DNA of 33,488 nucleotides from Gammaproteobacteria bacterium. Its GTDB lineage: Bacteria > Pseudomonadota > Gammaproteobacteria > Pseudomonadales > Pseudohongiellaceae. This document shows positions 16,276-24,298 of the stretch, piece after piece (position 1 is the stretch's first letter; every line of letters starts with the position of its first letter). The stretch spans positions 1 through 33,488 of the forward strand of contig JAPKAI010000024.1 in assembly GCA_028825335.1 (NCBI GenBank). The letters run 5' to 3'. The translations under genes were made by a program, and so were the position numbers. The notes below the pieces were generated by a model. That model saw nothing but the letters and a program-made list of their open reading frames with translations, did no database searches and was not told where the DNA came from.

Positions 16276-17217
16276 CTAGAATACTGCCTGGACAGGGACG
16301 CCATCTGGCAGCCTTTGCGATTGAGTGGGCAGACCAACTTCCGCAACATAGGACAGTCTGGTGCGATCTCTTTCATTCAACGCGAAATAAGGAGTGAATG
16401 TCGCTTCCGACGCGATGCGCCTTACCGTCCCAGTTAGCGTGCCTGGCAGGCCATCTACCGCTATCTGCAATTGCGACCCCACCCTGACCTGCACACGCAT
16501 CGGCTCTGGAATATAGAGACGTGCATAAGGCTGATCGCCACTCAACAAAACAGCAACCACGTCACCAGTTCTCGGTCGCTCACCCAACTCAAACAGCAAC
16601 GAATCGACAATGCCTCCAGTTGTAGATGTAACAAGCAATCGCTGCTTATCTAGTTGCAGGCCAGCTAATTGCGCGTGTACCTGGGCTAGCTGCCCATGGG
16701 TCTGCTCTATCCGTTCCGCTCGTGTTCCTGCCTCTAGTTCAGCTAGCTGCGCATTGACAAGTTCGATTCTTGCCCCTGCTGCGTTTAAAAAATTCTCCGC
16801 CGAATCCACCGTTTCAACCGATGTCAGGTTCCTAGCCCGCAATCCCGCCAGGCGCTCCAATTCATTTGCGCGATAGTCGCGTTCGATCTGCGCCGCGTTT
16901 AGATTAGCCTTAGCCGCATCGATCGTCTCAGTCCGCGGGCCACTCATCTGTTCGGCGAGAACCGCCTCAATACGCCGAATACTAGCTTGTGATTCCTCGA
17001 TCCTCAGATCAATACGCGCCGTGTCTTGTTCTAGCACAATAGCACCGGCCTGAATGCTGTCGCCTTCTGTCACATTGATGGAGGTGATCACTTCGGAGAA
17101 CTCGGCAACTAGCTCGATGCGGTCAGACTCCAATTGACCGACTGCCTGCAGGGGCTGCTCCTCACAACTTGCGAGTAAGAAGAACACGGGAAGGACCAGT
17201 ATCCTGAATTTGATCAT
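16276..17217 (-). CDS. HlyD-family membrane fusion lipoprotein
   Basis: This 313-residue periplasmic adaptor begins with FLLASC, a lipobox with Cys 18. The lipoyl-like half motif SVINVTEGDSIQAG-type sequence is at about 45-60. A long alpha-helical hairpin follows (about 70-185, rich in Ala/Glu/Arg, with SIRRIEAVLAEQM and LAQVHAQLAGLQLDKQ), then the second half-motif with GGIVDSLLFELGERPRTGD and a beta-barrel domain. Such proteins link an inner-membrane ABC exporter to an outer-membrane channel; none is encoded here, so TolC is presumably supplied elsewhere. The start ATG overlaps the TetR stop by 4 bases. YbhG is the closest E. coli functional counterpart. Confidence 0.92.
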   Translation of the reverse strand: MIKFRILVLPVFFLLASCEEQPLQAVGQLESDRIELVAEFSEVITSINVTEGDSIQAGAIVLEQDTARIDLRIEESQASIRRIEAVLAEQMSGPRTETIDAAKANLNAAQIERDYRANELERLAGLRARNLTSVETVDSAENFLNAAGARIELVNAQLAELEAGTRAERIEQTHGQLAQVHAQLAGLQLDKQRLLVTSTTGGIVDSLLFELGERPRTGDVVAVLLSGDQPYARLYIPEPMRVQVRVGSQLQIAVDGLPGTLTGTVRRIASEATFTPYFALNERDRTRLSYVAEVGLPTQSQRLPDGVPVQAVF

Positions 17218-17888
17218 GATGCAGATTCTCCTGTGTTGTGTTGCTCGTGATTCACGACACCGTTCATAAAGAGTTCGACGTTATGTGTTGAAAGCTTATT
17301 GGCCATGGATTCATCGAGCGTCATACCGTAGACGCGCTCAATCATCGGCGCAGCAAGAAAGGGAAAGATAGTCATTCCCAAGAGAGACATAATTGTTAGT
17401 TCGGGGTTTAGGTCTTTACGGTAGTTTCCACTTTCGACTTCCTGACTAATCGCATGGCTTAGCTTCGGCGCGATCATCTTGCTAAACCTCTGCAGGACTT
17501 CTTCCTTGGTTTCTCCCTCGCCGAACAGGATTTCTCGCGCCACAAAATTTGGCCACCAAGGGTTCTCCGCCAACAACAGGCAATAACTGTGACTAAAGCC
17601 GGTGATCGAGAATTCCGCGTTATCGCTCAAGCCCGCCATCTTCGACTCAAGAGATTCGAACACCTCATCCACCATCGCCAGATACAGACCCTGCTTACCG
17701 CCGAAGTAGTAGTTCACCATAGCGCCATTCACGCCAGCGCTGCTGGCTATCTGCCGCAACGATACTGCTTTGAAGTCTCTCTTCAGAAAGTGGTCACGGG
17801 CGGCTTCCAACAAATTCCGGCGGACTTTGTCCGAGTCCCTTCCTGATGGCCTGCCTAACGCTGCGGTCTTAGTGGTCGATTGCTTCAT
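17214..17888 (-). CDS. TetR-family repressor (CecR-like) of the efflux operon
   Basis: This 224-residue regulator has an N-terminal helix-turn-helix (about 25-70; SLRQIASSAGVNGAMVNYYF) and a C-terminal ligand domain. The latter includes the ENPWWPNFVAREILFG segment characteristic of the CecR/YbiH (DUF1956) type, which in E. coli controls ybhGFSR. Gene order regulator-adaptor-ATPase-permease is the same here. The extreme C-terminal residues are followed by ATGA overlap with the adaptor gene. A 24-bp palindrome lies 25 bases upstream of the start and overlaps a consensus promoter, so autoregulation with induction by an exported compound is likely. Confidence 0.93.
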   Translation of the reverse strand: MKQSTTKTAALGRPSGRDSDKVRRNLLEAARDHFLKRDFKAVSLRQIASSAGVNGAMVNYYFGGKQGLYLAMVDEVFESLESKMAGLSDNAEFSITGFSHSYCLLLAENPWWPNFVAREILFGEGETKEEVLQRFSKMIAPKLSHAISQEVESGNYRKDLNPELTIMSLLGMTIFPFLAAPMIERVYGMTLDESMANKLSTHNVELFMNGVVNHEQHNTGESAS

Positions 17889-17912
17889 CTTTTCATCTCA
17901 TGCTGGCGTCAT

Positions 17913-17946
17913 ATTTAATTAAACGGTTAATTAAATAATTTGTCAA
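17913..17946 (-). promoter_or_regulatory. Consensus promoter inside a TetR-type palindromic operator
   Basis: On the minus strand TTGACA (17946-17941) and TTTAAT (17923-17918) are 17 bases apart, an almost perfect sigma-70 promoter. The perfect inverted repeat ATTTAATTAA / TTAATTAAAT (17913-17922 and 17927-17936, 4-base spacer) covers the -10 hexamer and most of the spacer. Binding of the TetR protein encoded 25 bases downstream would block RNA polymerase. Confidence 0.85.
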
Positions 17947-18090
17947 TCGACTTTCCCTCTTCAACGGGCAGCTAGAGTTGGGTTCTAAGCAGCACCATCC
18001 GCGGCCATACGTGCCAGGCCTTCTCCCCCTAAGCTATCCTCCTAGCACTGGCAGCCGTGCTACACTTGCCCGATCTAGCAGAGGTAAAAC

Positions 18091-18651
18091 ATGACCGTAT
18101 TAGTTCTCGGATTAACGTTGTTCTTTGCTCCCCATGTCTTGCGGGAGCTTGGTCTGCGGCAACCATTGAAGGATGCACTGCCCTCCGAGGGCGCCTACAT
18201 GGCCATATATAGTCTAGTTTCTCTGGCTGGTCTCGTGTTGATCATCTGGGGTAAATCACTCGCTCCTTTTCAGATGATCTGGCAGCCAGTCTACGAATGG
18301 CGCTCACTAAGCCTAATGCTGATGATTCCCGTCATGATCTGCACCGTAGCTGGCAACGTGCCCCTATCCTACCTGCGCAAAATACTGCGCAATCCTATGT
18401 TGGTCGGTATTTTGCTATGGAGTCTTTCCCATCTGTGGTCTAACGGCGATCTAGCGTCGATGCTCTTGTTTGGCAGCTTCGCGCTCTGGTCGAGCGTAAA
18501 AATGTGCACACTGCGCGCAGTGGTCGACGTCCAACCGAAATCGCCCGGGTTTATCTGGGACATTATTTCTCTGCTGGTCGGTCTTGGTTTATATGCCGTG
18601 ATTGGTCTGTATCACGGAGAGCTTTTTGGCGTTGGGGTCAGCCTTGCTTAA
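18091..18651 (+). CDS. NnrU-family integral membrane protein
   Basis: This 186-residue protein has five or six hydrophobic helices and the NnrU family landmarks APHVLRELGLR near residue 15, AYMAIYSLVSLAGLVLIIWG, VPLSYLRKILRNPMLVGILLWSLSHLWSNGD and LFGSFALWSSVKM. The family includes NnrU, linked to nitrite/nitric oxide reduction in Rhodobacter, and plant Z-ISO, a haem-dependent carotene isomerase whose conserved His corresponds to the APH or LSHLW His seen here. No denitrification or carotenoid genes lie nearby. GAGG precedes the ATG. The 3' end overlaps the next reading frame. Confidence 0.9.
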   Translation: MTVLVLGLTLFFAPHVLRELGLRQPLKDALPSEGAYMAIYSLVSLAGLVLIIWGKSLAPFQMIWQPVYEWRSLSLMLMIPVMICTVAGNVPLSYLRKILRNPMLVGILLWSLSHLWSNGDLASMLLFGSFALWSSVKMCTLRAVVDVQPKSPGFIWDIISLLVGLGLYAVIGLYHGELFGVGVSLA

Positions 18652-19066
18652 ACACAATTTTCTCAGTGCTATCTATTTTCTCAGATCCACTGCATTGGTC
18701 TTTTCTTTCTTTTCCTTTTTACTAGCGAGCGCAAACGCCCAGGAAGATCTATCGACGCACTGGGATGGCACTTGGGTTGTTGAAGGCGCGCTATTCAGCA
18801 TCGCCGTGGCAATCGAGGATGAAGAATTTAGGGTGGCCCAGGTAGAATCACTCGGCTTCGAATGGAGCAGTAACAATGGAACCCTCAATGGTAATATCGT
18901 TACTGTAGAAATCCAATACGCGGGTGTGACCGGTACGATTCAGGCCGAACTTATAGACCCGAATACCGCAGTCGCCTTTGCGGCGACCTGCCTGCCTGAC
19001 TTCATGGTGGTATGCATGCTTTCTAAAGACCGCCAGGCGATCTTTAGAAAAGTCGCAGAGAAATAG
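18644..19066 (+). CDS. Small exported protein of unknown function
   Basis: The frame gives a signal peptide ending SANAQ, then about 110 residues of beta-rich sequence: HWDGTWVVEGALFSIAVAIEDEEFRV, NGTLNGNIVTVEIQYAGVTGTIQAEL and NTAVAFAATCLPDFMVVCMLSK. This pattern of short paired strands suggests a small beta-barrel. Two Cys near the end could pair. No ATG starts the signal peptide. The best start is TTG at 18644, preceded by GGGG at 18633-18636 and overlapping the nnrU-like stop by 8 bases; a TTG at 18602 is the longest alternative. Overlap suggests coupling to the membrane protein. Not a family I recognise. Confidence 0.68.
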   Translation: MLKHNFLSAIYFLRSTALVFSFFSFLLASANAQEDLSTHWDGTWVVEGALFSIAVAIEDEEFRVAQVESLGFEWSSNNGTLNGNIVTVEIQYAGVTGTIQAELIDPNTAVAFAATCLPDFMVVCMLSKDRQAIFRKVAEK

Positions 19067-19069
19067 GCT

Positions 19070-19663
19070 CTATATTTCAGTTACAGATTTTACGACCTTA
19101 CTTACGATACCGTAGTCGATCGCTTCGGCTGCACTCATCCAAAAATCTCGATCAGTGTCTTGTGCTACGCGCTCCAGTGGCTGGCCTGTCTCATCCGCAA
19201 TTAGCTGGTTGATACGCCCACGCATCTTAACGATCTCCTGAGCCTGAATAGCGATATCAGTCGCATCTCCGCGCGAGCCACCGGATGGCTGATGCACTAG
19301 GAAACGCGTATTCGGCAGGGAAAAACGATTTTCCTTGGCCGCGGCTAGATAGATAGTCGTCGCTGCACTTGCAACCCAGCCCGTACCGATAACCTTCACA
19401 GTCGGCTTTATGAACTTGATCATGTCATAGACCACGTCGCCAGATTCAACATGCCCACCAGGCGAGCTGATATAGATTGAGATTGGTTCGTCGCTGTCTG
19501 CCGCTAGAGCCAGCAGTCTCTCGGTGACGCTTTTAGCGAGCTTGTCATTGATCTCGCCAAAGATTGTGATTGCCCGTGACTTGAATAGCTTCTCGTCAAT
19601 GAATCCCGACTTTGAGGATGATTTATCTTGCTTCTTGTCTGCTTCGGGAGAATTCACTTCCAT
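19070..19663 (-). CDS. clpP: ClpP-type serine protease subunit, orphan
   Basis: This 197-residue ClpP homologue keeps the catalytic triad at Ser 99 (in GWVASAAT), His 124 (FLVHQPSGG) and Asp 173 (DTDRDFWMS), plus the SSPGG oxyanion strand at 66-70 and the C-terminal AEAIDYGIV segment. It has a Lys/Ser-rich N-terminal tail (residues 1-20) instead of a typical ClpP start. No clpX, clpA or tig is adjacent, unlike the housekeeping tig-clpP-clpX cluster, so this is likely a second, divergent ClpP such as the ClpP2 of pseudomonads. It would form a barrel with a Clp ATPase encoded elsewhere or with the main ClpP. It converges on the small exported protein gene with a 3-base gap. Confidence 0.9.
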   Translation of the reverse strand: MEVNSPEADKKQDKSSSKSGFIDEKLFKSRAITIFGEINDKLAKSVTERLLALAADSDEPISIYISSPGGHVESGDVVYDMIKFIKPTVKVIGTGWVASAATTIYLAAAKENRFSLPNTRFLVHQPSGGSRGDATDIAIQAQEIVKMRGRINQLIADETGQPLERVAQDTDRDFWMSAAEAIDYGIVSKVVKSVTEI

Positions 19664-19738
19664 TAAAAACCTCGTTTGCTATTGGGTGGCACAAAAATAC
19701 GTCAATTTAATTGGTCAGGGTGTTACGAAGGATAGATT

Positions 19739-20119
19739 CTAACAGGCTTGTTGGTTGCTGCGTAGATAGGCTATCACTTTCCATAGATCGTCATCACCCT
19801 CGGGGAAGTTTGATCCAAAGCCCACCATGCGCGTATCTGCTACGCCACTCGTGATGGTGTTGAAAATATCCTGATCGCTGGAACCTTGATTCCATTGGCA
19901 ATCGAAGAGAAACGCAGCCTCGAGCTCCGCTTCAAGCTCCATGGTATGACAGAAGTTGGCACAGGAGCCTTCGAATATAGCTTGCCCTCTAGCTAAAGCT
20001 GCGGCATCGGCCATGAATGTTTGAACCTCAGCAGTATCCGCCAATTCGGGTTCGACCGGCTGCTCGCTACAGGCGATCAGGGTCATTACGGCTGCTAAGT
20101 AAATCAGTACACGAACCAC
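19739..20119 (-). CDS. Lipoprotein cytochrome c with a CxxxCH haem site
   Basis: This 126-residue protein has a signal ending LIAC (Cys 17, lipobox) and a cytochrome c-like domain. The haem-binding motif reads C53-ANF-C57-H58, so it has three residues between the cysteines rather than two. Met 98 (DTRMVGFGSNF) is the expected axial ligand and LWKVIAYLRS the usual C-terminal helix. An extra Cys in FDCQ and a C-terminal Cys 126 may form a disulfide. The start is GTG at 20119 with AAGGA just upstream. It follows the RND exporter gene on the same strand by 95 bases. The role is periplasmic electron transfer by family; the partner is unknown. Confidence 0.8.
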   Translation of the reverse strand: MVRVLIYLAAVMTLIACSEQPVEPELADTAEVQTFMADAAALARGQAIFEGSCANFCHTMELEAELEAAFLFDCQWNQGSSDQDIFNTITSGVADTRMVGFGSNFPEGDDDLWKVIAYLRSNQQAC

Positions 20120-20214
20120 TAACAGTCCTTAAATTTCTGGGAATTGGCTTATTCTACCTAGAGGCGCGAATCAGTCTGTCGCCATGCTCATACTTTCGCC
20201 ACACATTAGCAAAG

Positions 20215-22710
20215 CTAGGACTGCGGCAGCCCTTGGGTCACGGGTGTTGTCTCAGGCCCCAGAGGCTTGAACGTCGCCAGCAGCTGCGGCAGCAAGGTGA
20301 GCGAGCCGACTAGCGCTACCAACATGGCGAGGCTGGTAAGCAGACCGAACACAATGGTCGGAATGAAATTGGACAGCGCAAGAATCGAGAACCCTGCCAC
20401 GATCGTCATGGACGTGAAGTACATCGCACGCCCGATGCTGTTATGACAGAAGTACATCGTGTCGCGGTAATTTCCAATGCGAGGAAACTCACGCTTGAAT
20501 CTATGCATGTAATGGATCGTATTGTCGACACCGATGCCTACTGATATCGATGCAATGGTAATCGTCATAATATCTAGAGGAATGCCAACCCAACCCATTA
20601 TGCCCAATACAAAAGCCGCGGCGATCGCGTTAGGGATAATGCAGATCAGCGCGATCATGAAAGACCTAAACAAGACCAGGAACATCAGCATGATCGCCAG
20701 CATTACCACGCCTAGCGTTAGTATCTGCGATTGAAAAAGACTCTGCAGAACATTGTTGTACATAACAAGTATACCAGTCAGTTGCACGTCTTCATCGGCA
20801 AAACCAAAGTCTGACTCTATACCCGCTTCGATGCGCTCCAATAGTTCATTCCGATTTAAGTTTTCCGCGGATTCGATTACTCGCACATTAAATCGAACCT
20901 GGTTATCGGCTATCGATATGAACGGATTCAGCACCGTGTTCTTTAAAGTTTCTGGAATGCGGTTATAAAGCACAGCCCATAGCAATCCATCTATGGATTG
21001 GTCATCGTTCAGTTGTTCGGCGAGTTCTATGACTGCCCCGAAGGAAAGTACCTTGCCGGTTTGTGAATCGTTGTCCAGGTATTGATGGATGGCCTTAACC
21101 CGCTCCATCTTCGGCGCAGTAAACCAGTAAGCGTCTTCGTTACTGTCGTCGCTATCCCCAAATCCGAAGCCATCGTCAAAGCCTCCATCGAAATCATCTT
21201 CTGCTGCGGGCAGATTAACGACGACATCGAAGGACAAGGTGCCGCCCAGCTTCTCATCGAACAGCGACATGCCCTGATAAATTTCAGTGCTCTCCCGAAA
21301 ATAATCGATGAAACTGTTTTCAACCCTGATTTGTGAGAGCCCGATTCCACTAATAAGTGCCACGCCTAGGTAGATGTATAAAATCTTGTTGTCTAGTTTC
21401 GCAGTAGCGTCGGCTAACGCTGATGTCAGATTAAGGCGCAAGTTCGACGAGTGCTTAGACTCGTCTTTCTTAATAATACTAAGAATCGCTGGAAACAGTG
21501 TGAACGCTACGAGCAGGGCCGTGGCCACTCCCATCATCATCATCCAGCCAAAGGTAATAATAGGAAGAATGCCACTGACTATCAAAGAGCCAAACGCTAC
21601 GGCTGTAGTGAGTGCCGTGTACAGACAGGGCCTGAACATACTCAGCACCGAATGACGCAGCAGCTTGTCGTGGTTGGTATAGTGCCGGGTTGCTCTCAAC
21701 TCACGATAGCGAACCGTAAGATGTACAGTAAGCGAGATAGTGATGATCAGCAGGAGTGAAATAAAGTTGGAAGACACGACAGTTACGCGCCAATCCATTA
21801 GTCCCAACACTCCAACCATAATAATGCCAGCCACGGCACAACAAGCTAGAGGCAAAGCCACCCAGCGCACCTTGCGAAAGATAAGCCCAAGCGCAAAAAT
21901 AATGAGAAGTACTACGGCGAAGCTGAAGCTACTTAAGTCTCCCTGCACGAAAGTGACGAGGTCGTCGGCAATCATCGGCGCACCGCCAAGATATATCTGT
22001 GCATCATCGCGGTAACGCTCGAGTGTTGCACGCACCACACTAATAATTTCGTGCTGACGATCTGCCGATAGGACACTGTGTATCGCGTAATCCGATTCTA
22101 CCTGCGCTAATTCACTGACGTCATCAACAGAGAGCTCTTCGCTTCGTGCCTTATTGCGTAGCTCGGTTCGTCGACCTATCAAATCACGCGCTGTCTCATC
22201 GATGGCAAAGCTAACCAACATGCCCGCCGTTTTTCCGTCAGGGCTGATGACTGCATTTCTGAAAACTGGGCTGCTAGTAACTTCTTCACGCGCCGAGACC
22301 AGATCTATATCTTGATCAGACAGTGTCAGGTAGTCTTCCGAGATTCCGGTAAGAGGCGTGTCTTCAAAAATTGGCACATTAAGAATGCTGTCTACCGATT
22401 CAACACGGTTAATGGCGAGCAATTCGTCACGCAGCTCGCCGAGTTTGTTTAGCTCTTCCCGACTGAACAAGTCACCTGTAGGCGTATAGGCAATCGTGAC
22501 TGCTTCTCGAATGCCATAACGAACATTTATCTCTCGCGAGAATTCGAGATCTGGATCGTCTTCTAATAGCAGTGAGTCAGCAGATGCATCGAGTCGGAAA
22601 TTCTGCGTCTGCCAGCCGAAGAATCCGACGAGCAACAGCAGAATAGCGATTGCCAGATAGGGCTTCGTGAATACCAATGAGCTATAGAATCGAGTTACAG
22701 ATGAAGACAT
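20215..22710 (-). CDS. RND/MMPL-superfamily exporter
   Basis: This 831-residue membrane protein has the duplicated RND layout of a single-polypeptide MMPL/hopanoid-type transporter. TM1 lies near 18-35, a first periplasmic domain at about 40-255, five helices follow to 415, TM7 is near 443-458, a second periplasmic domain spans about 460-655 and five more helices end at 815. The second half carries SISVGIGVDNTIHYMHRF (721-738), the RND proton-relay region. The second periplasmic loop contains an Asp/Gly/Phe-rich insertion at about 503-527. Members export lipids, hopanoids or mycolate-like compounds; the substrate is unknown. No adaptor gene is adjacent, as usual for this class. Confidence 0.9.
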   Translation of the reverse strand: MSSSVTRFYSSLVFTKPYLAIAILLLLVGFFGWQTQNFRLDASADSLLLEDDPDLEFSREINVRYGIREAVTIAYTPTGDLFSREELNKLGELRDELLAINRVESVDSILNVPIFEDTPLTGISEDYLTLSDQDIDLVSAREEVTSSPVFRNAVISPDGKTAGMLVSFAIDETARDLIGRRTELRNKARSEELSVDDVSELAQVESDYAIHSVLSADRQHEIISVVRATLERYRDDAQIYLGGAPMIADDLVTFVQGDLSSFSFAVVLLIIFALGLIFRKVRWVALPLACCAVAGIIMVGVLGLMDWRVTVVSSNFISLLLIITISLTVHLTVRYRELRATRHYTNHDKLLRHSVLSMFRPCLYTALTTAVAFGSLIVSGILPIITFGWMMMMGVATALLVAFTLFPAILSIIKKDESKHSSNLRLNLTSALADATAKLDNKILYIYLGVALISGIGLSQIRVENSFIDYFRESTEIYQGMSLFDEKLGGTLSFDVVVNLPAAEDDFDGGFDDGFGFGDSDDSNEDAYWFTAPKMERVKAIHQYLDNDSQTGKVLSFGAVIELAEQLNDDQSIDGLLWAVLYNRIPETLKNTVLNPFISIADNQVRFNVRVIESAENLNRNELLERIEAGIESDFGFADEDVQLTGILVMYNNVLQSLFQSQILTLGVVMLAIMLMFLVLFRSFMIALICIIPNAIAAAFVLGIMGWVGIPLDIMTITIASISVGIGVDNTIHYMHRFKREFPRIGNYRDTMYFCHNSIGRAMYFTSMTIVAGFSILALSNFIPTIVFGLLTSLAMLVALVGSLTLLPQLLATFKPLGPETTPVTQGLPQS

Positions 22711-22822
22711 ACTGAGATTGAACTACCTTAGAAATGATCAAGACTATTGAATCTAACTATACGCGGTTCGATCAATTTTTGCGATTTGATTACCTCTAAC
22801 GAAGAGGACATTCACTGAGAGA

Positions 22823-22846
22823 ACGGAGTGTGATCCCACACTCCGT
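22823..22846. repeat. Perfect 10-bp stem-loop between exporter and DUF-type gene
   Basis: ACGGAGTGTG (22823-22832) and CACACTCCGT (22837-22846) pair perfectly across a 4-base loop, 22 bases after the end of the 22869-23870 gene on the minus strand. No T-run follows on either strand, so it may be a Rho-assisted terminator or an RNA 3'-end stabiliser. Confidence 0.6.
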
Positions 22847-22868
22847 CTATCGAGATGACGCCTAGATA

Positions 22869-23870
22869 CTAGAGCTCCGCCTGATCCAGTTCTTGGCGTC
22901 TCGCTCCGGCCATAATGCCATGGAAGGCATAATTTCCCTCGTGACAGGCATACTCGTACATATGCTCCCCGGGCAGCTTGCGGTTCATTGCGATCTCACC
23001 AGTCCAGGCTTGTCGATAGCTGAGAGGGTCTTCCAGAGTGAATGAATATTTTATCTTGCCTTCATTCTGCAGGCTAAAACGCTCTGTGATCACCAACTGC
23101 TCTGAACTGCCTCTAAAGGACTGCTGCGAGTGGAAGTTCTGCGTCTTCACTACGAGAGTGTCGCCCTCCCAATAACCTACCGAGTCACCCATCCATTTCT
23201 CAAAGTTGGTTGGGTGATGATTCTTGTCTATTGGAATGATTCGAGCGTCGTGAACCATTTCGACAAGGATCATTACGTGGTCTTGGGTCTGCACAATCTG
23301 ATAGTTGCTGTTGTAGAGAATCGGCAACATAGGCGGCCCTGATCCGGACCCGAAGGTAAGCAGGCAACGCTCACCTAGGGGACGGAGCTCGTGCGCATCA
23401 AAGGGCTCAACTCCGGGTCGAGCTCGCCACTGGGCACGGAGACCGTTCTGCGGGCGATCACCTTCCAGGTAGGGAATTTGCCCATTGGGTGGGTCTACAA
23501 TAATTGACGTGCGGTACTCCCCATCTAACTGAATTGCATCTGAGCGAGGATCCCACCAGAAACTATTGTAACCAAGGTCTGCGTTGCCATCAGTTGGAGG
23601 CGCTCGTTCTGGGTCGGCCGCTTGCGAGGAAATATCATAGCGATCACGCCAGCCCTGTTCTACGTCGGCCGCCTCTGCTTCGGTTAGAAAGCCCTTCTCG
23701 CCTAATTCTTCAGGGCGAGTCAGAGGGGTCTGCGAGGAGTTGCTCCAATAACCTTGGAGGTCGGGTCTTCCATCGCTGGTTCGCGGCATCTCCCAGTCTT
23801 GGGCTGCGATAGGCCCCATGGATAGAGAAACTAGCGCCAGACCAATTAGACAGCGGTAATGAATCTTCAT
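22869..23870 (-). CDS. Exported protein of unknown function
   Basis: This 333-residue protein has a signal peptide (MKIHYRCLIGLALVSLSMGPIAAQ). The mature part starts with TSDGRPDLQGYWSNSSQTPLTRPEELG, an opening shared by a large set of uncharacterised secreted proteins from Acidobacteria and marine gammaproteobacteria. Further on come RTSIIVDPPNGQIPY, GERCLLTFGSGSGPPMLPILYN, a YQIVQTQDHVMILVEMVHDAR strand and DSVGYWEGDTLVVKTQNF, all recognisable family signatures, ending with HMYEYACHEGNYA. The function is unknown; the DxVGxWEGDTLVV element recurs in proteins found near cytochrome or carbohydrate oxidation genes. The start at 23870 has GAGG at a 10-base distance. Cys in GERCLL and YACHE may pair. 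Confidence 0.85.
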   Translation of the reverse strand: MKIHYRCLIGLALVSLSMGPIAAQDWEMPRTSDGRPDLQGYWSNSSQTPLTRPEELGEKGFLTEAEAADVEQGWRDRYDISSQAADPERAPPTDGNADLGYNSFWWDPRSDAIQLDGEYRTSIIVDPPNGQIPYLEGDRPQNGLRAQWRARPGVEPFDAHELRPLGERCLLTFGSGSGPPMLPILYNSNYQIVQTQDHVMILVEMVHDARIIPIDKNHHPTNFEKWMGDSVGYWEGDTLVVKTQNFHSQQSFRGSSEQLVITERFSLQNEGKIKYSFTLEDPLSYRQAWTGEIAMNRKLPGEHMYEYACHEGNYAFHGIMAGARRQELDQAEL

Positions 23871-24060
23871 TCTATTGTGCCTCATTGTTAGATTTCAGGG
23901 TCTTTCTTCGAGCATAGCGCCAATGCATAATTGCCACAATCAAAGGTAGATAAACTAGGCTAAGATCACGATAATTGACGAATTGGGCTGTATTCCGCGA
24001 TGGGCGAGCATTGCTTATTGGTTACTAAATTTTTAAATTCGTTTTTTAGTCTATAACACA

Positions 24061-24088
24061 TTGATTTATAACGAACATTCCTTATAAT
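24061..24088 (+). promoter_or_regulatory. Sigma-70 promoter candidate for the redoxin gene
   Basis: TTGATT (24061-24066) and TATAAT (24083-24088) are separated by 16 bases. Transcription would start near 24095, leaving a leader of about 200 bases before the ATG at 24299. Confidence 0.55.
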
Positions 24089-24260
24089 TTCGCCCAAATC
24101 GAGCTGCAACTTTCTGTGACATGGTATCGCACCCCGTAGGATTGGAAATGAAATGTTGTTACCATTATCACCAGCTTGAGTAATGGCTAGAGCAGTTGAT
24201 AAAGGTCAATGCTCCACGTAATCGGCCCGATACAATGACTCAACATACGATTTAAGCGAC

Positions 24261-24281
24261 AACTAGTCTAATCCACTAGTT
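24261..24281 (+). repeat. Inverted repeat just before the redoxin ribosome site
   Basis: AACTAGT (24261-24267) and ACTAGTT (24275-24281) form a perfect 7-bp inverted repeat with a 7-base spacer, ending 8 bases before the GGAG of the redoxin gene (24290-24293). It may be an operator or an mRNA hairpin affecting translation. Confidence 0.45.
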
Positions 24282-24298
24282 ACTATTAAGGAGTTGTC

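Larger units (their letters stand above)
23871..24298. other. Divergent intergenic region with promoter and long leader
   Basis: No gene is found in this 428-base gap. It holds a sigma-70-type promoter for the redoxin gene at 24061-24088, about 200 bases of untranslated leader, and a small inverted repeat next to the ribosome site. I found no clear promoter for the minus-strand gene. Confidence 0.6.
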
